Origin: Geothrix fuzhouensis
GTDB taxonomy: Bacteria; Acidobacteriota; Holophagae; Holophagales; Holophagaceae
Direction of reading: 5' to 3'
NCBI RefSeq assembly: GCF_024609325.1
Contig: NZ_JANHMQ010000004.1
Location: 62,001 to 126,000, forward strand
DNA: 64,000 nt
In this document: piece after piece, positions 1 through 8,013 of the stretch
How positions within the stretch are numbered: the first letter of the stretch is position 1
Layout of the letters: every line of letters begins with the position of its first letter
Position numbers and translations under genes: made by a program
The notes under the pieces: generated by a model
Told to the model about the DNA's origin: nothing
Databases searched by the model: none
What the model saw: the letters and a program-made list of their open reading frames with translations, nothing else

Positions 1-354
1 ACCAACCAGCGCAAGGCCCTCATGAAGAACCTCGCGACCGCCCTGATCCAGAGCGAGCGCATCGAGACCACCCTCGTGAAGGCCAAGGAACTCCGCACCT
101 ATGTGGAGCCCTTCATCACCCTCGCGAAGACCGATTCCGTGGCCAACCGCCGTCTGGCGATGGCCCGCCTCGGAAGCAGGGCCGCCGTCCAGAAGCTCTT
201 CGGCGCCGACTTCCGCAAGCGTTTCGAAAGCCGCCCCGGTGGCTACACCCGCATCCTCAAGATGGCCCATCGCCTCGGCGACGCGGCTGACATGGCCCTC
301 ATCGAGTTCGTGGACTACACCCTCCCCGAGCCCAAGGCCGAGGACGCTGAGTAG
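1..354 (+). CDS. rplQ: 50S ribosomal protein L17 (5' end outside window)
   Basis: The reading frame is open from base 1 and ends with TAG at 352-354. The visible product starts at [10 protein letters not shown] and continues with a segment typical of bacterial L17 ([18 protein letters not shown], later [10 protein letters not shown]). L17 normally begins about 15-20 residues earlier with a basic MRHRK-type stretch, so only the N-terminus is missing. It is a large-subunit protein lining the exit-tunnel region. L17 usually closes the alpha operon behind rpoA; that part lies upstream of the window. A strong hairpin follows 17 bases after the stop and ends the operon. Confidence 0.95.
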   Translation, partial: TNQRKALMKNLATALIQSERIETTLVKAKELRTYVEPFITLAKTDSVANRRLAMARLGSRAAVQKLFGADFRKRFESRPGGYTRILKMAHRLGDAADMALIEFVDYTLPEPKAEDAE

Positions 355-371
355 ACCTCCACCGCCATGAT

Positions 372-401
372 GGAAACGCCCCGGTCCGCCGGGGCGTTTC
401 C
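372..401. terminator. Terminator hairpin shared by rplQ and the kinase gene
   Basis: A perfect 13-bp stem (372-384 with 389-401) encloses a 4-base loop (tccg). It lies between two convergent genes and so can terminate both. The T-tract is short on either side. Confidence 0.8.
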
Positions 402-414
402 ACGTACCGAAGGA

Positions 415-1878
415 TCACCCCACCGTCCAGGGGACGTCGGACTGATCCTCAGGTTCCTGGCTGAAGTCCGACTTCCGCAGCCGACGGGAGCGGACCACCG
501 TGACCGTGCAGGGGGCCTGAGCGGCGACCTGGCTGGAGACGCTGCCCAGGAGGGAACGGCGGAGGGAGCTGGCGCGGGCGCCAATCACCACGTGGTCCAC
601 GCGGTTGGCGTTCACGTAATGGAGAATGGCCGAGGCGGAATCCGGAGACTGCAGCACATGGAAGCTGATCCGGCCCTCCTCCAGGCCCAGGCTTTCCGCC
701 CAGTGACGGAGCTCCACCAGGCGCTGGAGGTGGATATTTCGGCCCTGGTCGTCCACGGTCTGATCCAGCGTGATGCGCCCCAGCTTGAACACGTTCAGGC
801 AGGCCACCCGGGCCCCCGGGAGGGCGGGTAGCATGTGGGCCACCATGGTGCGAAGCAGCTCGGCGGTGGGAGCCGCTTCGGGGGAGAGATCGATGGCCAC
901 CGCGAGGATGGGCGCGTCCCCATCGTGCTGAGTGGGGGTCTTGCCCGTGGGAATCGAGAGCTCCCGATCCGCGAAGCGGCGCCGGAGGACCGTGGTGAAG
1001 GAGTCCTGACGCAGCTTCTCCGAGCGGGCGGTCAGCTTCACCTGATCGGGGTGCCGAAGGGCCAGGGCCAGATGGGCGGCGGTGGGGTAGCGCCAGGCCG
1101 GATGCACCTCCAGGCAGCGCAGGATGATTTCCTGGAGCCAAGGCGGGCAGTCCGGGCGGAGCAGACGCGGAGGCACCGAATCCCGCCAGAGGCGGCGCTT
1201 CAGGCCGGACAGGCGCTGGGGATCGCCAAAGGGCCGCACGCCCGTAACGAAGAAATACATCAGCACGCCCAAGGCGAACTGGTCGCTGCGGGGGTCCTTC
1301 CGGAAGCCGAGGACCTGCTCCGGGGCCATGTAGGGCGCGGTGCCGTAGGGCAGCCGGAACTCCTCGCCCATCAAGTCGGGCAACTCATCGTGGTGCGACA
1401 GGCCGAAGTCGATAAGGACCATCTCGCCGGTGGGCCGGGTAAGGAGGTTGGAAGGCTTCACATCCAGGTGGACCACATGCTGGCGATGGAGGTCGTCCAG
1501 GGCCATGGCGATGCGTGCGCCCAGGGCCGCCACCTCCGCCCACGGCAGGGGCAGCTGGGTCAGTCTTGGCAGGAGGGAAGGGCCGGGGATCCGCTCCATG
1601 ACCAGGTAGGGTTGGAGGCCGGTGGTGCCTTGGGCGATGAACTTGGGCACATGGGGTCCCGACAGGCGCGGGAGGATCATCTGCTCCATCTCGAAGCCGA
1701 CGATGGCGGCAGGGTCGGTGCCTTCTGACAGGATCGGCGCCTTCACCAGCAGGGGGAACGGGATGTCGGGATGGGAGGCGGCCCAGAGCGAGGCCATGCC
1801 GCCCCGGTGAATGCGCTCACCGACGCAGAAGCCGTCGAGGATGGTTCCGGGTGCGATCGTCTCCGGGTGCATGCTCAT
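415..1878 (-). CDS. Serine/threonine protein kinase with C-terminal universal stress (UspA) domain
   Basis: This 487-residue protein has an N-terminal Hanks-type kinase domain. Visible elements are a Gly-rich loop (RGGMAS, about 25-30), the probable ATP lysine K46, the catalytic loop HLDVKPSN (D139, K141, N144; HLD replaces HRD), IDFG (D157) and YMAPEQ. Residues about 325-475 form a UspA-like alpha/beta domain whose end carries the nucleotide-binding pattern GARASS...GSVSS. No membrane segment follows the kinase, unlike PknB-type receptors, so it is likely a cytoplasmic stress-sensing kinase. Its start overlaps the stop of the upstream phosphoesterase by ATGA, so the two are translationally coupled. 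A second in-frame ATG at residue 3 is also possible. Confidence 0.88.
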   Translation of the reverse strand: MSMHPETIAPGTILDGFCVGERIHRGGMASLWAASHPDIPFPLLVKAPILSEGTDPAAIVGFEMEQMILPRLSGPHVPKFIAQGTTGLQPYLVMERIPGPSLLPRLTQLPLPWAEVAALGARIAMALDDLHRQHVVHLDVKPSNLLTRPTGEMVLIDFGLSHHDELPDLMGEEFRLPYGTAPYMAPEQVLGFRKDPRSDQFALGVLMYFFVTGVRPFGDPQRLSGLKRRLWRDSVPPRLLRPDCPPWLQEIILRCLEVHPAWRYPTAAHLALALRHPDQVKLTARSEKLRQDSFTTVLRRRFADRELSIPTGKTPTQHDGDAPILAVAIDLSPEAAPTAELLRTMVAHMLPALPGARVACLNVFKLGRITLDQTVDDQGRNIHLQRLVELRHWAESLGLEEGRISFHVLQSPDSASAILHYVNANRVDHVVIGARASSLRRSLLGSVSSQVAAQAPCTVTVVRSRRLRKSDFSQEPEDQSDVPWTVG

Positions 1879-2615
1879 CGTCCTTCCCGGAGCCGCCTCG
1901 CCAGGGCCGGAGGCAGGCCAGCCTCCAGAATTGACGCGGCGGCCGCCTGGACATCATAGGGCACCCGGAAGTGGGTGATCTCGGAAGTGGTGGTGTCGAG
2001 CAGGGCATAGGCCGCGGCTGGATTGCCATCGCGAGATTGTCCGACCGCGCCGACCACGGTCAGCCAGCGGCGGTGGGGAGGCAAGGGCACGGGCACGGAG
2101 GGGACGGGGGTGAAGGAGACCAACTGGCCAGTGGCAGTGATGCCGTGCAGGGCTGGCAAATGGGTGTGGCCGCAGAAGACCGTCTGCGCCCGGCTGGCTT
2201 CCAGCGCCCGGCGGGCATCCCGGCTCTCGCGGATGTAGATCCAGGGTGGATAGGTCTGGGGGCTGGCATGCACGTACAGGCGGGTTCCGTCCTCGAACCG
2301 CAGAGGCAGGCTGGAAAGAAAATCCCTCGCCGCAGGGCCCAGTTGGCCGCGGGTCCAAGCCATGGCGGTCTCCGCATCCGGAGTCATGACGTCCCGGTCG
2401 TTGGCCACGGCCTGATCGTGGTTGCCGGCCACGGCGGTCGCCCCCCGCGCGGCCTCGGCCATGATCTGCTCCATTACTTCGTTCGGCTGGGCGCCGTAGC
2501 CCACGTAATCGCCGAGGAACACGAGGCGATCCATGCGCTGGCCCCGGGCATGCTCAAGGCAGGCCTCCAGCGCGAGCCGGTTGGCATGAATGTCTGCCAT
2601 GAGGGCGATGCGCAT
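1875..2615 (-). CDS. Metallophosphoesterase (calcineurin-like, YfcE/MJ0936 type)
   Basis: The 246-residue soluble protein has the dinuclear-metal phosphoesterase motifs in order: DIHAN (residue 8 onward), GDYVGYG (about 35), GNHD (about 65) and GHTHLP (about 147). It should hydrolyse phosphodiesters or phosphomonoesters; the substrate cannot be told. It is the first gene of a two-gene minus-strand unit with the kinase-USP gene (4-bp ATGA overlap at 1875-1878). This suggests a stress-signalling pair, perhaps with the phosphoesterase reversing a phosphorylation or degrading a nucleotide signal; that link is inference. Confidence 0.85.
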   Translation of the reverse strand: MRIALMADIHANRLALEACLEHARGQRMDRLVFLGDYVGYGAQPNEVMEQIMAEAARGATAVAGNHDQAVANDRDVMTPDAETAMAWTRGQLGPAARDFLSSLPLRFEDGTRLYVHASPQTYPPWIYIRESRDARRALEASRAQTVFCGHTHLPALHGITATGQLVSFTPVPSVPVPLPPHRRWLTVVGAVGQSRDGNPAAAYALLDTTTSEITHFRVPYDVQAAAASILEAGLPPALARRLREGR

Positions 2616-2782
2616 CGGCGTGGTCCGGAGGATGGAGGGTCAGGGACCATGATAGGGGTTCGAGCCCACCCCTGGGGGGTTGGCTGTCCCTGAGGTGGGT
2701 TAGGCGAGCTCCACCGCTCCCCGGAATCTGCCTACCCTCGCGGGCAGGGCTCAGGTCTTCCCGGATGGGGGATCCAGTCACC

Positions 2783-2816
2783 AGGTATAAGGCGATCGGA
2801 TGGTCGTCTTATACCT
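2783..2816. promoter_or_regulatory. 15-bp stem hairpin / inverted repeat upstream of the MFS gene
   Basis: The arms at 2783-2797 and 2802-2816 pair over 15 positions with two G-T wobbles and a 4-base loop; the outer nine (aggtataag/cttatacct) are exact. There is no T-tract directly after it. The preserved outer half-sites suit a dimeric repressor operator as well as an RNA structure. It lies between divergent genes, so it could control either. Confidence 0.5.
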
Positions 2817-3130
2817 CAACTTACGGCAATTTTTCCCCGCTAAAAAAAAATGGGCCTTCGGACAGAGACATGCTTGACCCGGAGGAAAGGAGTGCGTTAC
2901 CTAAGGGTCAGCCAATCCATCCCAACCCGTTCCGCGGGGCCAGTCCATCGCGAACGCCATATAGCCTTCCCTCACTCCCGTCTGGAGTGGTCCAGGCGTA
3001 ACCCATCCAACTGTCCCGGTCCAGGCCGGCATTACGAAGGGGGATATCGAGAGGTTCCGCATCTGATGTGTCATCCAGCCCAAACGCTGAAGGATCACTG
3101 AACGCATAGCTCCAACTTGAAGGAACGCTC

Positions 3131-3137
3131 AAGGAGG
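3131..3137 (+). promoter_or_regulatory. Ribosome binding site deciding the MFS start
   Basis: AAGGAGG sits 9 bases before the ATG at 3147 and selects it over an upstream in-frame ATG at 3117 that lacks a comparable site. Confidence 0.85.
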
Positions 3138-3146
3138 CAACAAGAC

Positions 3147-4808
3147 ATGGCCATTGCAACTGAGCAAGTCGCGGCAAGGACTCCACTCACCAAGGAAGAA
3201 CGCATGGTGATCGTGGCATCGTCCGTGGGGACGGTGTTCGAGTGGTACGACTTCTACCTCTACGCCACGCTGGCGCCCTTCTTCGCGACCCTGTTCTTCC
3301 CCAAAGGGAACGACACAGCCGCCCTGCTCTCCGCCTTCGCGGCCTATGCGGCCGGCTTCCTGGTGCGGCCCTTCGGTGCCCTGGTCTTCGGGCGCATCGG
3401 TGATCTCATCGGCCGGAAGTACACCTTCCTGGTGACCATCGTGGTGATGGGCCTCTCGACCTTCGGGGTCGGCCTCTTGCCAACCTTCGCCAGCATCGGT
3501 TGGTGGGCCCCTATCATCATGGTCACCCTGCGCCTTTGCCAGGGCTTGGCCCTGGGCGGTGAGTACGGCGGTGCTGCCACCTACGTGGCCGAGCACTCCG
3601 CTCATGACCGTCGTGGCTACAACACCAGCTGGATCCAGACCACGGCCACCGTGGGCTTCTTCCTCTGCCTTGGCATCATCATGGCCTGCCGCCACGGCAT
3701 GACCAGTGCGGCCTTTGCCGACTGGGGCTGGCGCATCCCCTTCCTGATGTCCATCATCCTGCTCGGTGTGTCCGTCTGGATCCGCCTGAAGCTGCACGAA
3801 TCCCCCGTCTTCACGAAGATGAAGGCCGAGGGCAAGACCTCAAAGGCGCCCCTCAGTGACAGCTTCCTGAAGTACCCCAACAACAAGTACGCGCTGCTCG
3901 CCCTCCTCGGCGCCACCGCGGGACAGGGCGTGGTGTGGTACACCGGCCAGTTCTACGCCCTCTTCTTCATGCAGATCACGCTGAAGCTGGACTACCAGAC
4001 CACGTACATGATGATCGGCGCCTCGCTGTTGCTGGGCACGCCCTTCTTCATCTTCTTCGGCTGGCTGTCGGACAAGATCGGCCGCCTGAAGATCATCCTG
4101 GCGGGCTGCCTTATCGCCGCCGTCACCTTCTTCCCCATGTTCAAGGCCTTGACCCACTACGTGAACCCGGCCCTGGAGAAGTTCCAGAACTCCACTGTGA
4201 TCACCGTGGCGGGCAATCCCAAGGACGAGACATTCAACCTCTTCGTCGGGCCCTGGAGCAAGTTCTCCGAACTGGACCGCGTGAACGACTTCTTCGGGAA
4301 GCAGGGCCTCAACTTCAACAAGATCGCCCCTGAGCCCGGCAAGATGGCTGTCGCCACCATCGAAGGCAGGAACCCCACCACGGGTCAGGTCACCACCGTG
4401 CGCGTGGAGGGGTGGAGTGCGGCCTCGGAAGGGGCCCTGAAGAAAGCCTTGAACGACCTTGGGTATCCCAAGGAGGCCGACAAGTCCCAGGTCAACTACC
4501 CCATGACCCTCCTGATCCTGTTCATCTTCCTCATCTACGTGACCATGGTGTATGGGCCCATTGCGGCCTTCCTGGTGGAGCTCTTCCCCACCAACATCCG
4601 CTACACCTCCATGTCGCTGCCTTACCACATCGGCAATGGCTGGTTCGGCGGCATGCTGCCCCTCATCGCCACCGCCATGGTGGCCCTGCACGGCAACATC
4701 TATTACGGCCTCTGGTATCCCATCATCGTGGCTCTCATCACGGTGGTGATCGGTGCCCTGTTCTTGAAGGAAACCAAGGATCGGGACATCACCACGTATC
4801 AGCACTGA
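3147..4808 (+). CDS. MFS transporter, metabolite:H+ symporter (MHS) type
   Basis: The 553-residue membrane protein begins with the MHS signature region (GTVFEWYDFYLYA). It carries the RxxD/GRR-like loop motif (FGRIGDLIGRKYT, about 80-92) and FVELFPTNIRYT-type sequence near the C-terminus. About twelve hydrophobic segments are present. A hydrophilic insertion of about 110 residues (roughly 340-450) lies in the second half, which makes it longer than ordinary 430-residue MHS proteins such as ProP or ShiA. It is followed by the acetyl-CoA synthetase gene. A carboxylate substrate is a reasonable inference but is not proven. The start was chosen by AAGGAGG at 3131-3137. Confidence 0.85.
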   Translation: MAIATEQVAARTPLTKEERMVIVASSVGTVFEWYDFYLYATLAPFFATLFFPKGNDTAALLSAFAAYAAGFLVRPFGALVFGRIGDLIGRKYTFLVTIVVMGLSTFGVGLLPTFASIGWWAPIIMVTLRLCQGLALGGEYGGAATYVAEHSAHDRRGYNTSWIQTTATVGFFLCLGIIMACRHGMTSAAFADWGWRIPFLMSIILLGVSVWIRLKLHESPVFTKMKAEGKTSKAPLSDSFLKYPNNKYALLALLGATAGQGVVWYTGQFYALFFMQITLKLDYQTTYMMIGASLLLGTPFFIFFGWLSDKIGRLKIILAGCLIAAVTFFPMFKALTHYVNPALEKFQNSTVITVAGNPKDETFNLFVGPWSKFSELDRVNDFFGKQGLNFNKIAPEPGKMAVATIEGRNPTTGQVTTVRVEGWSAASEGALKKALNDLGYPKEADKSQVNYPMTLLILFIFLIYVTMVYGPIAAFLVELFPTNIRYTSMSLPYHIGNGWFGGMLPLIATAMVALHGNIYYGLWYPIIVALITVVIGALFLKETKDRDITTYQH

Positions 4809-4814
4809 TCCAAC

Positions 4815-4839
4815 TTCCCGGCGGCCTCCCCGCCGGGAA
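4815..4839. terminator. Hairpin after the MFS gene
   Basis: A 10-bp stem (ttcccggcgg, 4815-4824, with 4830-4839) and 5-base loop begin 6 bases after the transporter stop. No T-tract follows. Confidence 0.6.
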
Positions 4840-4846
4840 AGCAGCA

Positions 4847-4883
4847 GGGGCCGGGCGAAGGGATCATCCCGCTGCCCGGCCCC
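4847..4883. terminator. Second hairpin after the MFS gene
   Basis: A 10-bp stem (ggggccgggc, 4847-4856, with 4874-4883) encloses a 17-base loop. It probably forms a tandem terminator or 3'-end structure with the hairpin before it. Confidence 0.5.
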
Positions 4884-5114
4884 ATCTGCCGAGACCCTGG
4901 ATGTGATCTCATTCCTGCCATCGGCCTGGAGTCTCTACCCAAGGTAACGATTACTGGACAGGGGTTCGCCCGGGCCGGAGAATGGTCGCCACCCCCCACC
5001 CCTTCAGCGTCTTTCCCAGCCTGACGGACCTGCGTGGAGATTCAGGCCTCCACAGCCATCCACACGCTCCTCCGCCACTTTTCGAATTCATCCCACCCCT
5101 GGCACGGAGCCGAC

Positions 5115-7067
5115 ATGTCCGAAGACCTCTTCCCCGTGAAGCCCCATATTCGTGAGCGGGCCCATATCAAGTCCATGGAGGAGTACCAGCGGCTGTACCG
5201 CCTGTCGTTGGACAACCCAGAGTGGTTCTGGGGGGAGCAGGCGAAAGCCCTCACCTGGTTCCATCCCTGGCAATCCGTCTTCGACGCGGACTACAAGGAA
5301 GTGGACTTCTCCTGGTTCTCCGGCGGGCGCCTCAACGCCTGCTTCAACTGCGTGGACCGGCACCTGCCGCACCTGGGGGATAAGACTGCCCTCATCTGGG
5401 CCCAGGACGAGCCCGGCGTCTACACCCACATCACCTATCGCGACCTCAAGCACCACGTGGCGCGGGTGGCCAATGTGCTCCTGCACAACGGTGTGAAGAA
5501 GGGTGATCGCGTCTGCATCTACCTCACCATGATCCCGGAGTTGGTCTACACCATGCTGGCCTGCGCCCGCATCGGCGCCGTGCATTCCGTGGTGTTTGGC
5601 GGGTTCTCCGCAGAGTCGCTGCGGGACCGCATCGTGGACGCCCATTGCAAGGTGGTAGTCACGGCCAACGAGGGTCTGCGGGGAGGCAAACGGGTACCGC
5701 TCAAGCGCACCGTGGACCGTGCCATCGAAGGGATGTCCCTGGTGGAGACGGTGCTGGTGGCCCGCCGTACGGACGGTGACGTGCCCATGCAGCCGGGTCG
5801 CGACCTGTGGCTGGACGAGGAGACCGCCAAGCAGCGCTCCACCTGCACCAGCGAATGGATGGGTGCGGAGGATCCGCTCTTCATCCTCTACACCTCCGGC
5901 AGCACGGGCAAGCCCAAGGGCCTGCTCCACACCACCGGCGGCTACCTCACCTACGCCGCGTTCACCCACAAGCTGGTCTTCGACTACCACCCGGACGACA
6001 TCTATTTCTGCGCTGCCGACGTCGGCTGGGTCACGGGCCACAGCTACATCGTTTACGGCCCCCTGGCCAATGGCGCCACCTCGGTGATCTTCGAATCCAC
6101 GCCGCTCTACCCGGATGCGGGCCGCTACTGGCAGATCGTGGACGACCTCGGCGTGAACATCCTCTACACGGCGCCCACGGCCCTGCGCGCCCTGGCCCAG
6201 GCCGGGGACAGCTGGATCAAGAAATACAGCCGCAAGTCGCTGCGCATCCTCGGTACCGTCGGCGAGCCCATCAACCCCGAGGTCTGGCGCTGGTACCACG
6301 ACGTGGTGGGCGAAGGCCGCTGCACGGTGGTGGACACCTGGTGGCAGACCGAAACCGGCGGCATCCTCATCACGCCGCTGCCGGGGGTGACCCCCACCAA
6401 GCCGGGTTCGGCCACCTTGCCCTTCTTCGGGGTGAAACCCGTCATCGTGGATCCCGCCACCGGCGTTCCCCTGGAGGGCAACGATGTCTCCGGCGCCCTC
6501 TGCCTCGGCGCCCCCTGGCCGGGCCAGGCCCGCACGGTCCATGGCGATCACAAGCGCTTCCGGGACACCTACTTCACCCAGTACCCGGGCTACTACTTCA
6601 CGGGCGACGGCGCCCGGCGGGACGAGGACGGCTACTACTGGATCACCGGACGCATCGACGACGTCATCAACGTGTCCGGCCATCGCCTCGGTACGGCTGA
6701 GGTGGAAAGCGCCCTGGTGGCTCACGAAGCCGTGGCCGAGGCCGCCGTGGTGGGCTACCCGCACCCCATCAAGGGCCAGGGCATCTACTGCTATGTGCTG
6801 CTCAACAATGGCTACGCGGAACAGGGCAACCAGCAGCTCATCGGCGCCCTCAAGGAGCAGGTGCGGCAGGTCATCGGTGCCTTCGCCGCCCCGGATGTCA
6901 TCCACATTTCCTCAGGCCTGCCCAAGACCCGCAGCGGCAAGATCATGCGGCGCATCCTGCGGAAAATCGCCTCTTCCGAGTACGACGGCATGGGCGACAT
7001 CTCCACCCTGGCCGAGCCGGATGTGGTCAACCGGCTCATCGAGGAACACCAAAAGAACAACGCCTGA
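5115..7067 (+). CDS. acsA: Acetyl-CoA synthetase (AMP-forming)
   Basis: The 650-residue ANL-family enzyme converts acetate, ATP and CoA to acetyl-CoA via acetyl-AMP. It has the P-loop [11 protein letters not shown] at about residue 259, [16 protein letters not shown], the A8 hinge region [19 protein letters not shown], and [11 protein letters not shown] with the catalytic, acetylatable lysine at residue 609, as in Salmonella Acs. The start [10 protein letters not shown] matches the family and has GGAG at 5106-5109. Length is normal. It sits behind a carboxylate-type MFS transporter, which suggests joint use in acetate or propionate assimilation. Confidence 0.94.
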   Translation: MSEDLFPVKPHIRERAHIKSMEEYQRLYRLSLDNPEWFWGEQAKALTWFHPWQSVFDADYKEVDFSWFSGGRLNACFNCVDRHLPHLGDKTALIWAQDEPGVYTHITYRDLKHHVARVANVLLHNGVKKGDRVCIYLTMIPELVYTMLACARIGAVHSVVFGGFSAESLRDRIVDAHCKVVVTANEGLRGGKRVPLKRTVDRAIEGMSLVETVLVARRTDGDVPMQPGRDLWLDEETAKQRSTCTSEWMGAEDPLFILYTSGSTGKPKGLLHTTGGYLTYAAFTHKLVFDYHPDDIYFCAADVGWVTGHSYIVYGPLANGATSVIFESTPLYPDAGRYWQIVDDLGVNILYTAPTALRALAQAGDSWIKKYSRKSLRILGTVGEPINPEVWRWYHDVVGEGRCTVVDTWWQTETGGILITPLPGVTPTKPGSATLPFFGVKPVIVDPATGVPLEGNDVSGALCLGAPWPGQARTVHGDHKRFRDTYFTQYPGYYFTGDGARRDEDGYYWITGRIDDVINVSGHRLGTAEVESALVAHEAVAEAAVVGYPHPIKGQGIYCYVLLNNGYAEQGNQQLIGALKEQVRQVIGAFAAPDVIHISSGLPKTRSGKIMRRILRKIASSEYDGMGDISTLAEPDVVNRLIEEHQKNNA

Positions 7068-7162
7068 TGCTCTCCGGGGGTTCTCCCCACCACGCATGCG
7101 TGGCGGGGAGAACCCCCGGACCCCCACGGAGAAGCCCGGCAAAGCCGGGCTTCTCCGTTTTT
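7068..7162 (+). repeat. Composite 3'-end hairpin element, copy A (terminator of acsA)
   Basis: It begins at the base after the acsA stop (TGA followed by TGCTCTCCGGGGG). Stem one pairs 7074-7088 with 7105-7119. Stem two pairs 7127-7140 with 7144-7157 and is followed by TTTTT, so it works as an intrinsic terminator for acsA. The same two-part element recurs at 41436-41560, 60892-60968, 61266-61348 and 63342-63405, each time directly after a stop codon. Confidence 0.8.
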
Positions 7163-7175
7163 CTGCTTGTGGGAG

Positions 7176-7991
7176 CTATAGGGGCAGGTCGCGCACGAAG
7201 GCCCGCACCAGGGCCTCGAAGCGGCCCGCGGCCGCCGCGCCGGCTTCGAGCACTTCCTGGTGGGTGAGGGCCTGGGGCAGGATGCCAGCCGCCATGTTGC
7301 AGAGGCAGGAGATCCCCGCCACGCGCATGCCCTCGTGCCGGGCGACGATGGCTTCGGGAACGGTGCTCATGCCCACGGCATCGGCGCCGAGGAGGCGGAA
7401 GGCGCGGATCTCGGCGGGCGTCTCGTAACTCGGTCCGGTCAGCCCCAGGTAGACCCCCTGGCGGAGGGTCTGTCCGAGCCCCGCGGCGCAGGCAGCCAGA
7501 TGGGTCCGGAAGGCCGGATCGTAGACGGCGGTCATGTCCGGGAAGCGCGGGCCGGGCTCCACGTTCAGGCCGATGAGCGGGTTGGTGCCGAACAGGTTGA
7601 TGTGGTCCGTGAGGGCCATGAGCTCGCCCACGCCAAAAGCCGGGTTGAGGGCCCCGGCCGCATTGGTGAGCAGCACCGCCTTCACGCCGAGGCGCCCGTA
7701 GAGGCGCATGGGTGTGACCACGAGGGGCATGGGATGGCCCTCGTAGAAGTGGAAGCGCCCCGCCTGGAGGACGGTCTTCCGGCCTTCGAATTCGCAGAAG
7801 ACCAGCTTGCCGCCATGGCCGGCCACTGTGGGGGCCGGGAAGCCGGGCAGGTCCGTGAAGGGGATGGCTGACCCCGCCATCGCCTCGGCGCTTTCGGCCA
7901 AGGCGCCCAGGCCGGAGCCCAGGACGATGGCGAGTTCTGGAACAAAGGGCGCCCGGGCCTGCAGGGCCTGGAGGGCGGCGGAGGCAGTCAT
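7176..7991 (-). CDS. punA: Purine nucleoside phosphorylase (trimeric PNP-I type)
   Basis: The 271-residue cytoplasmic enzyme splits inosine or guanosine with phosphate. Family elements visible are VLGSGLG (about 23-29), the phosphate-site GRFHFYEGH (about 78), LLTNAAGALN (about 107), TGPSYETPAE (about 185) and VGMSTVPEAIVARHEG (about 202). The usual TN of the base-binding TNxAAG loop reads CNMAAG here; the conserved Asn is kept. ATG at 7991 has GGGAG in front. It is convergent with acsA; the hairpins between them serve as terminators. Confidence 0.92.
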   Translation of the reverse strand: MTASAALQALQARAPFVPELAIVLGSGLGALAESAEAMAGSAIPFTDLPGFPAPTVAGHGGKLVFCEFEGRKTVLQAGRFHFYEGHPMPLVVTPMRLYGRLGVKAVLLTNAAGALNPAFGVGELMALTDHINLFGTNPLIGLNVEPGPRFPDMTAVYDPAFRTHLAACAAGLGQTLRQGVYLGLTGPSYETPAEIRAFRLLGADAVGMSTVPEAIVARHEGMRVAGISCLCNMAAGILPQALTHQEVLEAGAAAAGRFEALVRAFVRDLPL

Positions 7992-8013
7992 GGCAACTCC
8001 CGAAACGGTCGGG

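Larger units (their letters stand above)
2616..3146. other. 531-bp intergenic region between divergent genes
   Basis: No convincing gene is seen. It holds a strong hairpin at 2783-2816, an A9 run near 2842-2850 and a possible plus-strand promoter at 2874-2903 (TTGACC, 18-bp spacer, TACCTA). If that promoter is used, the transporter mRNA has a leader of about 235 bases, long enough for leader-based control. Short frames here lack ribosome sites and family-like sequence. Confidence 0.5.
4809..5114. other. Intergenic region with two hairpins upstream of acsA
   Basis: The first half carries two GC-rich inverted repeats (4815-4839 and 4847-4883). The second half (4884-5114) shows no clear promoter or gene. 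A frame running in from 5034 (GTG) lacks a ribosome site and adds residues that Acs proteins do not have. Confidence 0.5.

Noticed and set aside
2655-2672. GGGGTTCGAGCCCACCCC resembles a tRNA T-arm
   Set aside because: No acceptor, D or anticodon arms could be fitted around it on either strand.
2700-2706. GTTAGGC, the attC core heptamer, near the phosphoesterase gene
   Set aside because: No matching inverse core or palindrome within 150 bp and no AT-rich gene beside it; a chance match.
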